Origin: Thermobacillus xylanilyticus | GTDB taxonomy: Bacteria; Bacillota; Bacilli; Paenibacillales; Paenibacillaceae | NCBI RefSeq assembly: GCF_907165215.1 | Contig: NZ_CAJRAY010000041.1 | Location: 19,637 to 83,636 of the forward strand | Length of the DNA stretch: 64,000 nucleotides | Direction: 5' to 3' | Shown here: positions 43,244 through 51,761 of the stretch, one piece after another | Numbering within the stretch: the stretch's first letter is position 1 | Layout: every line of letters starts with the position of its first letter | Program-made: the position numbers and the translations under genes | The notes under the pieces: generated by a model | What the model was told of the DNA's origin: nothing | Seen by the model: the letters and a program-made list of their open reading frames with translations, nothing else | Databases searched by the model: none

Positions 43244-46021
43244 ATGGAACAAAAGATGTGGCACCGGCTTGGCCCGCGCGAACTGGTCGAGGCGCTCGGG
43301 AGCGATGCGGCGAGCGGGCTGTCCGCGGCGGAAGCGGCGCGCCGGCTTGCCGAGCACGGCCGGAATGAATTGGCGGAAGGCAGGCGCACGCCGCCGATCG
43401 TGCTGTTTCTGAACCAGTTCAAAGACTTCATGGTGCTGGTGCTCATCGGAGCGACGCTGATCTCTGGGCTGCTCGGCGAATATATGGACGCCGCCGCAAT
43501 TCTGGCCATCATCGTGCTGAACGGTGTGCTCGGCTTCATCCAGGAATATCGGGCCGAGCAGTCGCTGCGCTCGCTGAAAGCTCTGTCCGCGCCGACGGCG
43601 CGCGTCGTCCGGGACGGGACGGTGCAGGATATCCCGGCCGCGAACCTTGTGCCGGGCGACATCGTCATCCTCGAGAGCGGCGACCGGGTGCCGGCCGATC
43701 TCCGGCTGCTCGAAGCGAGCAGCCTGTACACGGAAGAGTCCGCGCTGACGGGCGAATCGGTGCCGGTCGAAAAATCTGCCCGGCCGATCGACGAAGACGG
43801 GCTGGGGACGGGCGATCTGAAGAACATCGGCTTCATGGGCACGATGGTGACGCGCGGCACGGGCCGCGGCATCGTCATCCGCACCGGCATGCAGACCGAA
43901 ATGGGCAAAATCGCCCACATGATCGAACAGGCGGAAGAAGCCGAGACTCCGCTGCAGCGGCGCCTCGCGCAGCTCGGCAAAGTGCTGATCGCGGTGGCGA
44001 TCGGGCTGACCGTGATGGTCGTCATCGCAGGCATCCTGCACGGTCAGCCCGCCTACGACATGTTCCTGGCAGGCGTCAGCCTCGCCGTCGCCGCCATTCC
44101 GGAAGGGCTGCCGGCGATCGTCACGATCGCCCTGGCGCTCGGCGTGCAGCGGATGATCCGCAGGCGGGCGATCGTACGCAAGCTGCCGTCCGTCGAGACG
44201 CTCGGCTGCGCCACGGTCATCTGCTCGGACAAGACGGGCACGCTGACACAGAACAAAATGACCGTCACCCGGCTCTGGACGGGCGGCCGCACGCTTGAAG
44301 TGACCGGGGAAGGCTACGTGCCGCGGGGCGAGGTGCTCGAGAACGGCGCGCCGGCCGACCTGAAGCGGGATGCCGCGCTGCGCCGGCTGCTGCAGGTTGC
44401 GGCGCTGTGCAACAACGCGCGGCTGGTCCGCGCCGGAGAAGACGGGCAGCCGCGGCGCGCGGGCAGGCAGGCGGAGGCCGCGGAAGAATGGATCATGCAG
44501 GGCGATCCGACGGAAGGCGCGCTCATCGTGCTGGCGGCCAAGCTGGGCGTCACGGTGTCGTCGCTCGAAGGATTGTACCGTAGGGAAAAGGAATATCCCT
44601 TCGATTCGGAGCGCAAGCGGATGTCCGTGCTGGTCAGCCACCAGGGCGGCCGGATCGTCTGCACGAAGGGCGCGCCCGACCTGCTGATGGAGCAGTGCGC
44701 CTATGTGCTCTGGGACGGCAATGTCGTGCCGTTCACGCCCAGCTTAAGGCAGAAGGCGGCCGAAGCCGCGGAGAAGATGGCCGAATCGGCGTTGCGCGTG
44801 CTCGGCCTCGCCTACCGCGATCTGCGCCCGCAGGATCCGACGGACAGCGAAGCGGACGTCGAGAAGCAGCTCATCTTCGTCGGCCTGGCCGGCATGATCG
44901 ATCCGCCGCGCCGGGAAGTGCTGGGCGCGATCGCGACCTGCCGGCAGGCGGGCATCAAGACGGTGATGATCACCGGCGACCACCGGCTCACTGCCGAGGC
45001 GATCGCAAGCCAGCTCGGCATTCTGCCGCGCGGGGGCCGGTCGCTCGACGGCCGGCAGCTCGAGGCGATGACGGACGCGCAGCTTGACCGCGTCGTCGAG
45101 GATACCTACGTCTACGCCCGCGTTGCGCCGGAGCACAAGCTGCGCATCGTCAAGGCGCTGCAGCGCAAGGGCCATGTCGTTGCGATGACGGGCGACGGCG
45201 TGAACGACGCGCCGGCGATCAAGTCGGCGGACATCGGCATCGCGATGGGCATCACGGGCACGGACGTCTCGAAGGAGGCTTCTTCGCTCGTCCTGTCCGA
45301 CGACAATTTCGCGACGATCGTCGCGGCGATCGAGGAAGGACGCGGCATCTACGAAAATATCCGCAAGTTCATCCGCTACCTGCTCGCGTCCAATGTCGGC
45401 GAGATTCTGACGATGTTCCTGGCGATGATGTTCGCGCTGCCGCTGCCGCTCGTTCCGATCCAGATTCTGTGGGTCAATCTGGTGACGGACGGTCTGCCGG
45501 CTATGGCGCTCGGCGTCGACCAGCCCGAGAAAGATCTGATGCGCCAGCCGCCGCGCGGATCGCGGGAGAGCATCTTCGCCCGCCGGCTCGGCTGGAAGAT
45601 CATCAGCCGCGGCTTGCTGATCGGCCTGTGCACACTCGGCGCGTTCGTCCTGACGCTGCGGTCGAGCGGCGATCTGCAGCGGGCGCAGACGGTCGCGTTC
45701 GCCACGCTCGTCATGGCCCAGCTCATCCATGTGTTCGACTGCCGCAGCTCGCGCTCCATTTTCCACCGGAACCTGCTGGAGAACCGCTGGCTCGTGCTGG
45801 CCGTGCTCTCTTCACTGGCGCTCATGATTCCGGTGCTGTACGTCGAGCCGCTGCAGGCGATCTTCAAGACGGTGCCGCTCGGTTTCCGCGATTGGTCGCT
45901 CGTGTTCGTGGCCGCCGGCATCCCGACATTCGTGATGGGCATCGGCAGCGTGCTCGGATCGCCCGGCAGCCGCAAGCGGCGGCGCATCACATACGGCGGT
46001 CCGCGTCCCGTCTCGTCCTGA
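43244..46021 (+). CDS. P2A-type calcium-transporting ATPase (YloB-like)
   Basis: ATP-driven cation pump in the cytoplasmic membrane, 925 residues. Order: N-terminal cation-ATPase domain ([19 protein letters not shown]), helices 1-2, actuator domain with [10 protein letters not shown], and helix 4 with the PEGLPA calcium-site motif. The phosphorylated Asp follows in [15 protein letters not shown], then the nucleotide-binding domain, the [12 protein letters not shown] hinge, and six C-terminal helices with [11 protein letters not shown]. These match SERCA-like calcium pumps such as B. subtilis YloB, made during sporulation. ATG 43244 follows GGGAGGGAG. It is divergent from rqcH. Confidence 0.93.
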   Translation: MEQKMWHRLGPRELVEALGSDAASGLSAAEAARRLAEHGRNELAEGRRTPPIVLFLNQFKDFMVLVLIGATLISGLLGEYMDAAAILAIIVLNGVLGFIQEYRAEQSLRSLKALSAPTARVVRDGTVQDIPAANLVPGDIVILESGDRVPADLRLLEASSLYTEESALTGESVPVEKSARPIDEDGLGTGDLKNIGFMGTMVTRGTGRGIVIRTGMQTEMGKIAHMIEQAEEAETPLQRRLAQLGKVLIAVAIGLTVMVVIAGILHGQPAYDMFLAGVSLAVAAIPEGLPAIVTIALALGVQRMIRRRAIVRKLPSVETLGCATVICSDKTGTLTQNKMTVTRLWTGGRTLEVTGEGYVPRGEVLENGAPADLKRDAALRRLLQVAALCNNARLVRAGEDGQPRRAGRQAEAAEEWIMQGDPTEGALIVLAAKLGVTVSSLEGLYRREKEYPFDSERKRMSVLVSHQGGRIVCTKGAPDLLMEQCAYVLWDGNVVPFTPSLRQKAAEAAEKMAESALRVLGLAYRDLRPQDPTDSEADVEKQLIFVGLAGMIDPPRREVLGAIATCRQAGIKTVMITGDHRLTAEAIASQLGILPRGGRSLDGRQLEAMTDAQLDRVVEDTYVYARVAPEHKLRIVKALQRKGHVVAMTGDGVNDAPAIKSADIGIAMGITGTDVSKEASSLVLSDDNFATIVAAIEEGRGIYENIRKFIRYLLASNVGEILTMFLAMMFALPLPLVPIQILWVNLVTDGLPAMALGVDQPEKDLMRQPPRGSRESIFARRLGWKIISRGLLIGLCTLGAFVLTLRSSGDLQRAQTVAFATLVMAQLIHVFDCRSSRSIFHRNLLENRWLVLAVLSSLALMIPVLYVEPLQAIFKTVPLGFRDWSLVFVAAGIPTFVMGIGSVLGSPGSRKRRRITYGGPRPVSS

Positions 46022-46187
46022 TCTGACACGCAATCTGGCATGTTTTCCGGGACCATGCCTGCTTCATTCGGATAAGTGCAAACAATCGACGGATGGATCA
46101 ATACTCTTGGCCCGCGCAGCCGGGTATGCTGACAGCATAGTACGCGGATACGGCGATATCGCCGGAAGCCAAGGGAGTGCAAAGTCT

Positions 46188-47021
46188 GTGGAGTTTGTGA
46201 AAATGCATGGTCTCGGGAACGACTTTATCGTGGTCGCGGGGGAGCGTGAGCTTCCGGAGGGCGCGTCGGGCCTTGCCGTCCAGCTGTGCGACCGTCATTT
46301 CGGCATCGGCGCCGACGGCCTGGTGTACATCCTGCCGTCCGATCGCGCCGATTTCCGCATGCGCATCATGAATCCGGACGGCTCGGAAGCCGAGCAGTGC
46401 GGCAACGCGATCCGCTGCGTTGCGAAGTATGTGTACGACCGCGGGCTGATCTCGAAGGATACGGTCACGATCGAGACGCTCGGCGCGGGCGTGCAGCAGC
46501 TGCAGATTGCGGCCGAAGGCGGCAAAGCCGCCAAGGTGCGGGTGGACATGGGCGAACCGATTCTGAATGGCCTCGCCGTTCCGACGACGATTGACCTCAA
46601 CCCGGTGATCGGGCATCCGATCGCAGCGGAAGGCCGCACGTTTCATTTCACGGCGGTATCGATGGGCAATCCGCATTGCGTCATTTTCGTGGACGACGCG
46701 GTGTCGTTCGATCTGCACAAATGGGGACCGCTGCTCGAGACGCACCCGCTGTTCCCGCGCAAGACGAACGTCGAATTCGTCACCGTCGCTTCGCGGACGC
46801 ACGCCGTCATGCGCGTCTGGGAGCGGGGAGCGGGTCCGACGCTGGCATGCGGCACGGGCGCATGCGCGACGCTGGTCGCGTCGGTGCTCGGCGGCCTGAC
46901 CGACCGGACGGCGACCGTATCGCTCGCAGGCGGCGATCTGCTCATCGAATGGAGCGAGGAGGACAATCACGTGTACATGACGGGTCCTGCGGCGGAAGTG
47001 TTCACCGGAACGCTTGCCTGA
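46188..47021 (+). CDS. dapF: Diaminopimelate epimerase
   Basis: Interconverts LL- and meso-diaminopimelate, for lysine and peptidoglycan synthesis; two-base racemase with paired cysteines. The 277 residues show VKMHGLGNDFIVV, Cys71 in EQCGNAIRCVAKY, GNPHCVIFV, ERGAGPTLACGTGACA with Cys221, and GPAAEVFTG at the end. GTG 46188 is used, twelve bases after AAGGGAG; an in-frame start further upstream (46107) has no site. It lies between the ATPase and the methyltransferase genes and appears to have its own leader. Confidence 0.95.
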   Translation: MEFVKMHGLGNDFIVVAGERELPEGASGLAVQLCDRHFGIGADGLVYILPSDRADFRMRIMNPDGSEAEQCGNAIRCVAKYVYDRGLISKDTVTIETLGAGVQQLQIAAEGGKAAKVRVDMGEPILNGLAVPTTIDLNPVIGHPIAAEGRTFHFTAVSMGNPHCVIFVDDAVSFDLHKWGPLLETHPLFPRKTNVEFVTVASRTHAVMRVWERGAGPTLACGTGACATLVASVLGGLTDRTATVSLAGGDLLIEWSEEDNHVYMTGPAAEVFTGTLA

Positions 47022-47147
47022 CGGCGCCCGTACCGTTAACATAAGGGCATAAGACTTGCCCCGGAAGCAAGGAGAGAAGCGGCCGGACTTCATGCGGGCT
47101 GCTTTTCTGCTGTCTGCGGCTCCCGGGCGCCGCTGGGAGGACTAAGG

Positions 47148-49070
47148 ATGAAACCGGTTTTGCGGGATGCGCTGCGGACTGCGGTGCTGACCGGAGACGG
47201 CGCGATGGGGACGTATCTGCATCAGCTCGGGTATCCGATCGGCGTATCATACGAGGAATTCAACATGACCCGGCCGGAGACGATTGCGTCCGTCCACAAG
47301 CAATATTACGATGCGGGCGCGCGCGTCATCGAGACGAACACGTTCTCCGCGAACGCGGAGCGGCTCGCCCGTTACGGGCTGGAAGATGAGGCGGCGCGGA
47401 TCAACCGGGAAGGGGTGCGCATCGCGCGCGAAGCGGTCGGCGCGGACGCCTGGGTCGTCGGCGCTGTCGGCGCGATCCGCACCGGACGGCTGACCGCCGT
47501 GGGGACGCCGGCGGTCGAGCGCGCCTTCGCCGAGCAGATCGATGCGCTGCTCGATGCGGGCGTGGACGGCATTCTCCTTGAGACGTTCTACGATCTCGAC
47601 GAACTGCTGCTCGCGCTTCGCCTCGTGCGGGACCGCTCCGACGTGACGGTCATCTGCCAGCTGGCGGCCGTCGGAACGGGGCTGCTCTACTCCGGACTGC
47701 CGATCGGCGAAGCGTTCCGCCGGCTCGAAGATGCAGGCGCCGATGCCGTCGGCTTCAACTGCGAGAGCGGGCCGAACGGCATTCTGCACGCGATCGACGC
47801 GCTGGACGGCGCGGTGAAGCTGCCGATTTCCGTCTTTCCGAACGCGGGCGGCGCAGACTACGTCGACGGCCGGTATACGTACGCCGCCGGTCCGGCGTAT
47901 TTCGGCGATTGCGCGCGGCGGTTCGCGGACCGCGGCGCGCGGCTGATCGGCGGCTGCTGCGGGACGACGCCCGAACATGTCGCGGCGATCGCCGCCTCCC
48001 TGGCCGGCTGGACGCCGGGCGCGGCGGCTCCGGAGCGGACGGCGGAGGCCGTACAGGCTTCCGCGCCGCAAATCCGGGTGAACGCCGAACCCGCGCCGGC
48101 GGGCGGCGGCGAAGCCCCGGGCGGCGGAGACGGGCCGACGATCGTCGAGCTCGTCCGGCAGCGGCCCACCGTCATCGTCGAACTGGATCCGCCGCGGGAT
48201 CTCGACACCTCCAAATTTATGGCCGGCGCGAGAGCGCTGCGGGATGCGGGGGCGGACGCCCTTACAATGGCCGACAATTCGCTCGCGGTGACGCGCATGA
48301 GCAATCTGGCGCTCGGCGCCATCGTGAAGGAGCAGGTCGGCATCCGGCCGCTCGTGCACATCGCCTGCCGGGACCGGAACCTGATCGGCACGCAGTCGCA
48401 TATGATGGGGCTGCACGCGCTCGGCATCGACCATGTGCTCGCGGTGACCGGTGATCCCGCGAAATTCGGCGACCTGCCCGGATCGAGCTCGGTCTACGAC
48501 ATGACCAGCTTCGACATGATCCGGATGATCAAGCAGCTGAACGAGGGCATCGCGTTCTCCGGCAAGCCGCTCAAGCAGCGGGCGCGCTTCGTCGTCGGCG
48601 CCGCCTTCAATCCGAACGTCAAACATTTGGACAAGGCGGTCCGGCGGCTGGAGAAGAAGGTCGAGTCCGGCGCCGACTTCATCATGACGCAGCCGGTGTA
48701 CGACGCCGCGCTCATCGAGCGGATCGCCGACGCCACCCGGCATATCGGCGTGCCGATCTTTATCGGCATCATGCCGCTCGCGAGCGGACGAAACGCCGAG
48801 TTTCTCCATAATGAGGTGCCGGGCATCGAGCTGTCGGACGAAGTCCGCAGGCGGATGGCCGGACTGGAGGGCGAAGCCGGCCGGACGGAAGGCGTCCGGA
48901 TCGCGGAAGAGCTGCTGGATGCCGCGCTTTCGTTTTTCAACGGGATCTATCTGATGACACCTTTCATGTTCTATGACATGACGGCGAAATTGACCGGTTA
49001 CGTGCGCGCGAAAGCGAGCGTGAAAACGTCCGTTATCTCTTGTTCCTCCGGAGAAAATGAATTAAAATAG
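47148..49070 (+). CDS. Bifunctional homocysteine S-methyltransferase/5,10-methylenetetrahydrofolate reductase (YitJ-like)
   Basis: Fused enzyme of methionine synthesis, 640 residues. The N-terminal homocysteine methyltransferase half (1-300) has GDGAMGTYLHQLGYPIG, YYDAGARVIETNTFSANAER, VGFNCESGP and the zinc-binding pair in LIGGCCGTTPEH. After a Pro/Gly/Glu-rich linker (about 300-330), the MTHFR half (345-620) shows VELDPPRDLDTSKF, DALTMADNS, LVHIACRDRNLIGTQSHMMG, VTGDPAKFG and DFIMTQPVYD. It resembles B. subtilis YitJ. RBS is GGGAGG at 47135-47140. Unlike yitJ it has no recognisable S-box riboswitch in its 126-base leader. Confidence 0.93.
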   Translation: MKPVLRDALRTAVLTGDGAMGTYLHQLGYPIGVSYEEFNMTRPETIASVHKQYYDAGARVIETNTFSANAERLARYGLEDEAARINREGVRIAREAVGADAWVVGAVGAIRTGRLTAVGTPAVERAFAEQIDALLDAGVDGILLETFYDLDELLLALRLVRDRSDVTVICQLAAVGTGLLYSGLPIGEAFRRLEDAGADAVGFNCESGPNGILHAIDALDGAVKLPISVFPNAGGADYVDGRYTYAAGPAYFGDCARRFADRGARLIGGCCGTTPEHVAAIAASLAGWTPGAAAPERTAEAVQASAPQIRVNAEPAPAGGGEAPGGGDGPTIVELVRQRPTVIVELDPPRDLDTSKFMAGARALRDAGADALTMADNSLAVTRMSNLALGAIVKEQVGIRPLVHIACRDRNLIGTQSHMMGLHALGIDHVLAVTGDPAKFGDLPGSSSVYDMTSFDMIRMIKQLNEGIAFSGKPLKQRARFVVGAAFNPNVKHLDKAVRRLEKKVESGADFIMTQPVYDAALIERIADATRHIGVPIFIGIMPLASGRNAEFLHNEVPGIELSDEVRRRMAGLEGEAGRTEGVRIAEELLDAALSFFNGIYLMTPFMFYDMTAKLTGYVRAKASVKTSVISCSSGENELK

Positions 49071-49324
49071 AGTCCAATGGTTACACCTGCCACGGATCGG
49101 ACCGGAAGACGCCGCGGCCCAGCCGGGCCGTAAGCGGCCTAAAGGCCGAACGATGGCGGCGCGAACGTATGCTCCGGCCGCCGGATGTCAACAATAGTGC
49201 AAAGCCGCCCGCATACGCAGCGCCGGAATTGCGTTAGCGATCATGCCTGTTCCGTTGGTGACGGATCATCGCGGCAAGCCCCGCATGCGGGGCGGAACGG
49301 CATGACGACCGGGAGGAGACCACA

Positions 49325-49585
49325 ATGGCAATCAAACTGATCAATATCGGATTCGGCAACATCGTGTCGGCCAACCGGATCATTTCGATCGTCAGTCCGG
49401 AATCGGCGCCGATCAAACGGATCATCCAGGAAGCGCGCGACCGCCACATGTTGATCGACGCCACTTACGGAAGGCGCACGCGGGCTGTCATCATTACCGA
49501 CAGCGACCACGTCATCCTGTCTGCCGTGCAGCCGGAGACGGTGGCGCACCGCCTGTCCGTGAAAGAAGACGACAACGACGAATGA
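49325..49585 (+). CDS. remA: Extracellular matrix regulatory protein RemA
   Basis: DNA-binding regulator (86 residues) that activates biofilm matrix and osmoprotection genes in B. subtilis. The protein begins [20 protein letters not shown], followed by [18 protein letters not shown] and [20 protein letters not shown], almost identical to Bacillus RemA. It forms ring-like oligomers that wrap DNA. GGGAGGAG lies just upstream of the ATG. It opens the long rightward cluster and is followed after 13 bases by gmk, as in Bacillus. Confidence 0.95.
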   Translation: MAIKLINIGFGNIVSANRIISIVSPESAPIKRIIQEARDRHMLIDATYGRRTRAVIITDSDHVILSAVQPETVAHRLSVKEDDNDE

Positions 49586-49598
49586 ATTGGGGCGTATC

Positions 49599-50216
49599 AT
49601 GAAACAGGGATTGTTGATCGTGTTGTCGGGACCGTCCGGCGTGGGCAAAGGGACCGTCTGCAGAGCGCTTCGCCGCATGATGCCGGAACTCGTCTATTCC
49701 GTGTCCGCGACAACGCGTGCGCCGCGGGCCGGAGAGGCCGAAGGCGTGGACTACTATTACAAGACCCGCGAGCAGTTCCAGGAGATGATCGAACGCGGGG
49801 CATTGCTGGAGTATGCCGAGTACGTCGGGAATTTGTACGGCACGCCTCGCGAACCCGTCGAGCGGACGATCGCGGAGGGCAAGGACATTATTTTGGAAAT
49901 CGATGTCAAGGGCGCGCTGCAGGTGAAGCGGAACTATCCGGAAGGCGTGTTCATTTTCCTGCTTCCGCCGTCGCTTGACGAGCTGAGGCAGCGCATTTCC
50001 GGGCGCGGCACGGAGACGGCCGCCGTCATCGACACCCGGATGTCGGAAGCGAGCAGGGAGATCGGCATGATCACCGAATACGATTATGCCGTCGTCAACG
50101 ACGAAATCGAGGCGGCCTGCCGCCGCATCCAGAGCATCATTACCGCCGAACATTGCCGGCGCGACCGCATCGTGAAGGAATATTCGGGACTGATGCCCCT
50201 CATCCATAAAGCGTGA
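49599..50216 (+). CDS. gmk: Guanylate kinase
   Basis: Phosphorylates GMP to GDP, essential for GTP supply and for controlling (p)ppGpp precursors. The 205 residues contain the P-loop [11 protein letters not shown], the GMP-binding [45 protein letters not shown] and the lid segment [12 protein letters not shown] 49599 is used. rpoZ follows after 13 bases, so gmk, remA and rpoZ form one operon. Confidence 0.96.
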   Translation: MKQGLLIVLSGPSGVGKGTVCRALRRMMPELVYSVSATTRAPRAGEAEGVDYYYKTREQFQEMIERGALLEYAEYVGNLYGTPREPVERTIAEGKDIILEIDVKGALQVKRNYPEGVFIFLLPPSLDELRQRISGRGTETAAVIDTRMSEASREIGMITEYDYAVVNDEIEAACRRIQSIITAEHCRRDRIVKEYSGLMPLIHKA

Positions 50217-50229
50217 AGAGGTGACGCAC

Positions 50230-50436
50230 ATGCTGTATCCATCGATTGACGAGATGATGAAGAAAGTCGACAGCAAATATTCGCTCGTCGTGGCGGCCGC
50301 CAAACGGGCGAGAATGCTCCGGGACGGCGCCAAGTCGCAGCTGGAGTCGCCCAAATCCCACAAGCCGGTCGGCGTGGCGCTGGAGGAAATTTACCACGAT
50401 CTCCTCGCCATTGAACAAGATTCGAACGCGAAATAA
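50230..50436 (+). CDS. rpoZ: RNA polymerase omega subunit
   Basis: Small subunit that helps fold and latch beta' in RNA polymerase. The 68 residues begin [20 protein letters not shown] and continue with [13 protein letters not shown] and [17 protein letters not shown], typical of Bacillus omega. ATG 50230 is used because it gives the conserved MLxPSID start and AAGAGGTG is six bases upstream; a GTG at 50221 overlaps that site. A terminator follows. Confidence 0.94.
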   Translation: MLYPSIDEMMKKVDSKYSLVVAAAKRARMLRDGAKSQLESPKSHKPVGVALEEIYHDLLAIEQDSNAK

Positions 50437-50446
50437 CGGACACGGC

Positions 50447-50478
50447 AACAACCCCTTGGACGCGGGTTGTTCTTTTTT
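50447..50478 (+). terminator. Rho-independent terminator between rpoZ and coaBC
   Basis: AACAACCC (50447-50454) pairs with GGGTTGTT (50464-50471) across a nine-base loop and is followed by CTTTTTT (50472-50478), 11 bases after the rpoZ stop. It divides the cluster; coaBC must rely on read-through or a promoter not identified here. Confidence 0.9.
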
Positions 50479-50513
50479 ATCCCCGGGATACGAAAAGGAG
50501 GAATCGGACGTTT

Positions 50514-51761
50514 ATGGTGAGCAGCAGCCTGCGGGGAAGGACGATCGTGGTCGGCGTGACGGGGGGCATCGCCGCCTACAAGGCGGCGGCGCTGGTCAGC
50601 CGGCTGACGCAGCGGGGCGCGGATGTGCGGGTGATCATGACCGAATCGGCCGCCAAATTCGTCGCGCCGCTGACGTTCCAGACGCTGTCGCGCAATCCGG
50701 TCTATACGGACACCTTCGACGAGCGGGATCCCGCCGTCGTTTCGCATATCGATCTGGCGGATCATGCGGACCTGTTCATCGTGGCGCCGGCGACGGCGAA
50801 CATCATCGCCAAGATGGCACACGGGCTGGCGGACGACATGCTGAGCACGACGCTGCTCGCGACGACCGCGCCGATTCTCGTGGCGCCCGCCATGAACGTT
50901 CACATGTACGCCCATCCGGCGGTGCAGGCGAACCTCAGGCTGCTCGCCGAGCGGGGCGTCCGGTTCGTGGAGCCGGGCACGGGCCAGCTGGCGTGCGGCT
51001 ACGTCGGCAAAGGCCGGCTGGCCGAGCCCGAGACCATTGCCGACACAGCGGAAGCGCTGCTCGCCGAAATGGCGCGTGAAGCTGCCGGAGGGCATCCGCT
51101 TGCGGGCCGCAGGGTCATCGTGACGGCCGGCGGCACGGTGGAGCGGATCGACCCGGTTCGCTATATCACGAACGATTCGTCCGGCAAGATGGGCATCGCA
51201 ATCGCCGAGGCGGCGCGCGATCTCGGAGCGGATGTGACGCTGATCGCGGCGCGGGTGACCGCGGAGCTTCCGGCCGGCGTCGAGGTCGTCCGCGTGGAAT
51301 CCGCCGAAGATATGCTGCGGGCGGTCATGGAGAGGTTCGACGAGGCGGACGTCGTCGTGAAGGCGGCCGCCGTCGCCGACTACCGGCCCGCGGTACGCCG
51401 GACGTCCAAGATGAAGAAAAAGGAAGACCGCCTGACGCTGGAATTGGAGAAAACGCCCGACATTCTCGCGGAAGCGGGACGGCGGAAGACGAAGCAGCTG
51501 CTCATCGGGTTCGCGGCGGAGACGGACGACCTGGAAGCGAACGCGATGGACAAGCTGCGGCGCAAAAACTGCGACCTGATCGTCGCGAACGACGTGACGG
51601 CGCCCGGCGCGGGCTTCGACGTTGATACGAACGCGGTGAGCGTGTTCGACGCGGCCGGCAGGACGGCCGAATGGAAAGTCATGCCGAAGCGGGAGATCGG
51701 GCTGCGCCTGATGCGGCTGGCGGCCGAGCGGCTGGCCGACCGGGAGGCGGAAGCGCCGTGA
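50514..51761 (+). CDS. coaBC: Bifunctional phosphopantothenoylcysteine decarboxylase/phosphopantothenate-cysteine ligase
   Basis: Two steps of coenzyme A synthesis. The N-terminal CoaC half is an FMN-dependent decarboxylase with VVGVTGGIAAYKAAALVSRL, the His in VSHIDLADHADLF, PAMNVHMYAHPAVQ and the substrate clamp FVEPGTGQLACGYVGKGR. The C-terminal CoaB half (from about residue 195) has VIVTAGGTVERIDPVRYITN, SSGKMGIAIAEAARDLGADV and VAADYRP-like VKAAAVADYRP, joined to the decarboxylase without a gap. Length 415. ATG 50514 follows AAGGAGG. Its stop overlaps the priA start by four bases. Confidence 0.95.
   Translation: MVSSSLRGRTIVVGVTGGIAAYKAAALVSRLTQRGADVRVIMTESAAKFVAPLTFQTLSRNPVYTDTFDERDPAVVSHIDLADHADLFIVAPATANIIAKMAHGLADDMLSTTLLATTAPILVAPAMNVHMYAHPAVQANLRLLAERGVRFVEPGTGQLACGYVGKGRLAEPETIADTAEALLAEMAREAAGGHPLAGRRVIVTAGGTVERIDPVRYITNDSSGKMGIAIAEAARDLGADVTLIAARVTAELPAGVEVVRVESAEDMLRAVMERFDEADVVVKAAAVADYRPAVRRTSKMKKKEDRLTLELEKTPDILAEAGRRKTKQLLIGFAAETDDLEANAMDKLRRKNCDLIVANDVTAPGAGFDVDTNAVSVFDAAGRTAEWKVMPKREIGLRLMRLAAERLADREAEAP

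Noticed and set aside
47022..47147. S-box (SAM) riboswitch before the YitJ-like gene
   Set aside because: The conserved S-box core motifs are not present, and the leader is only 126 bases.
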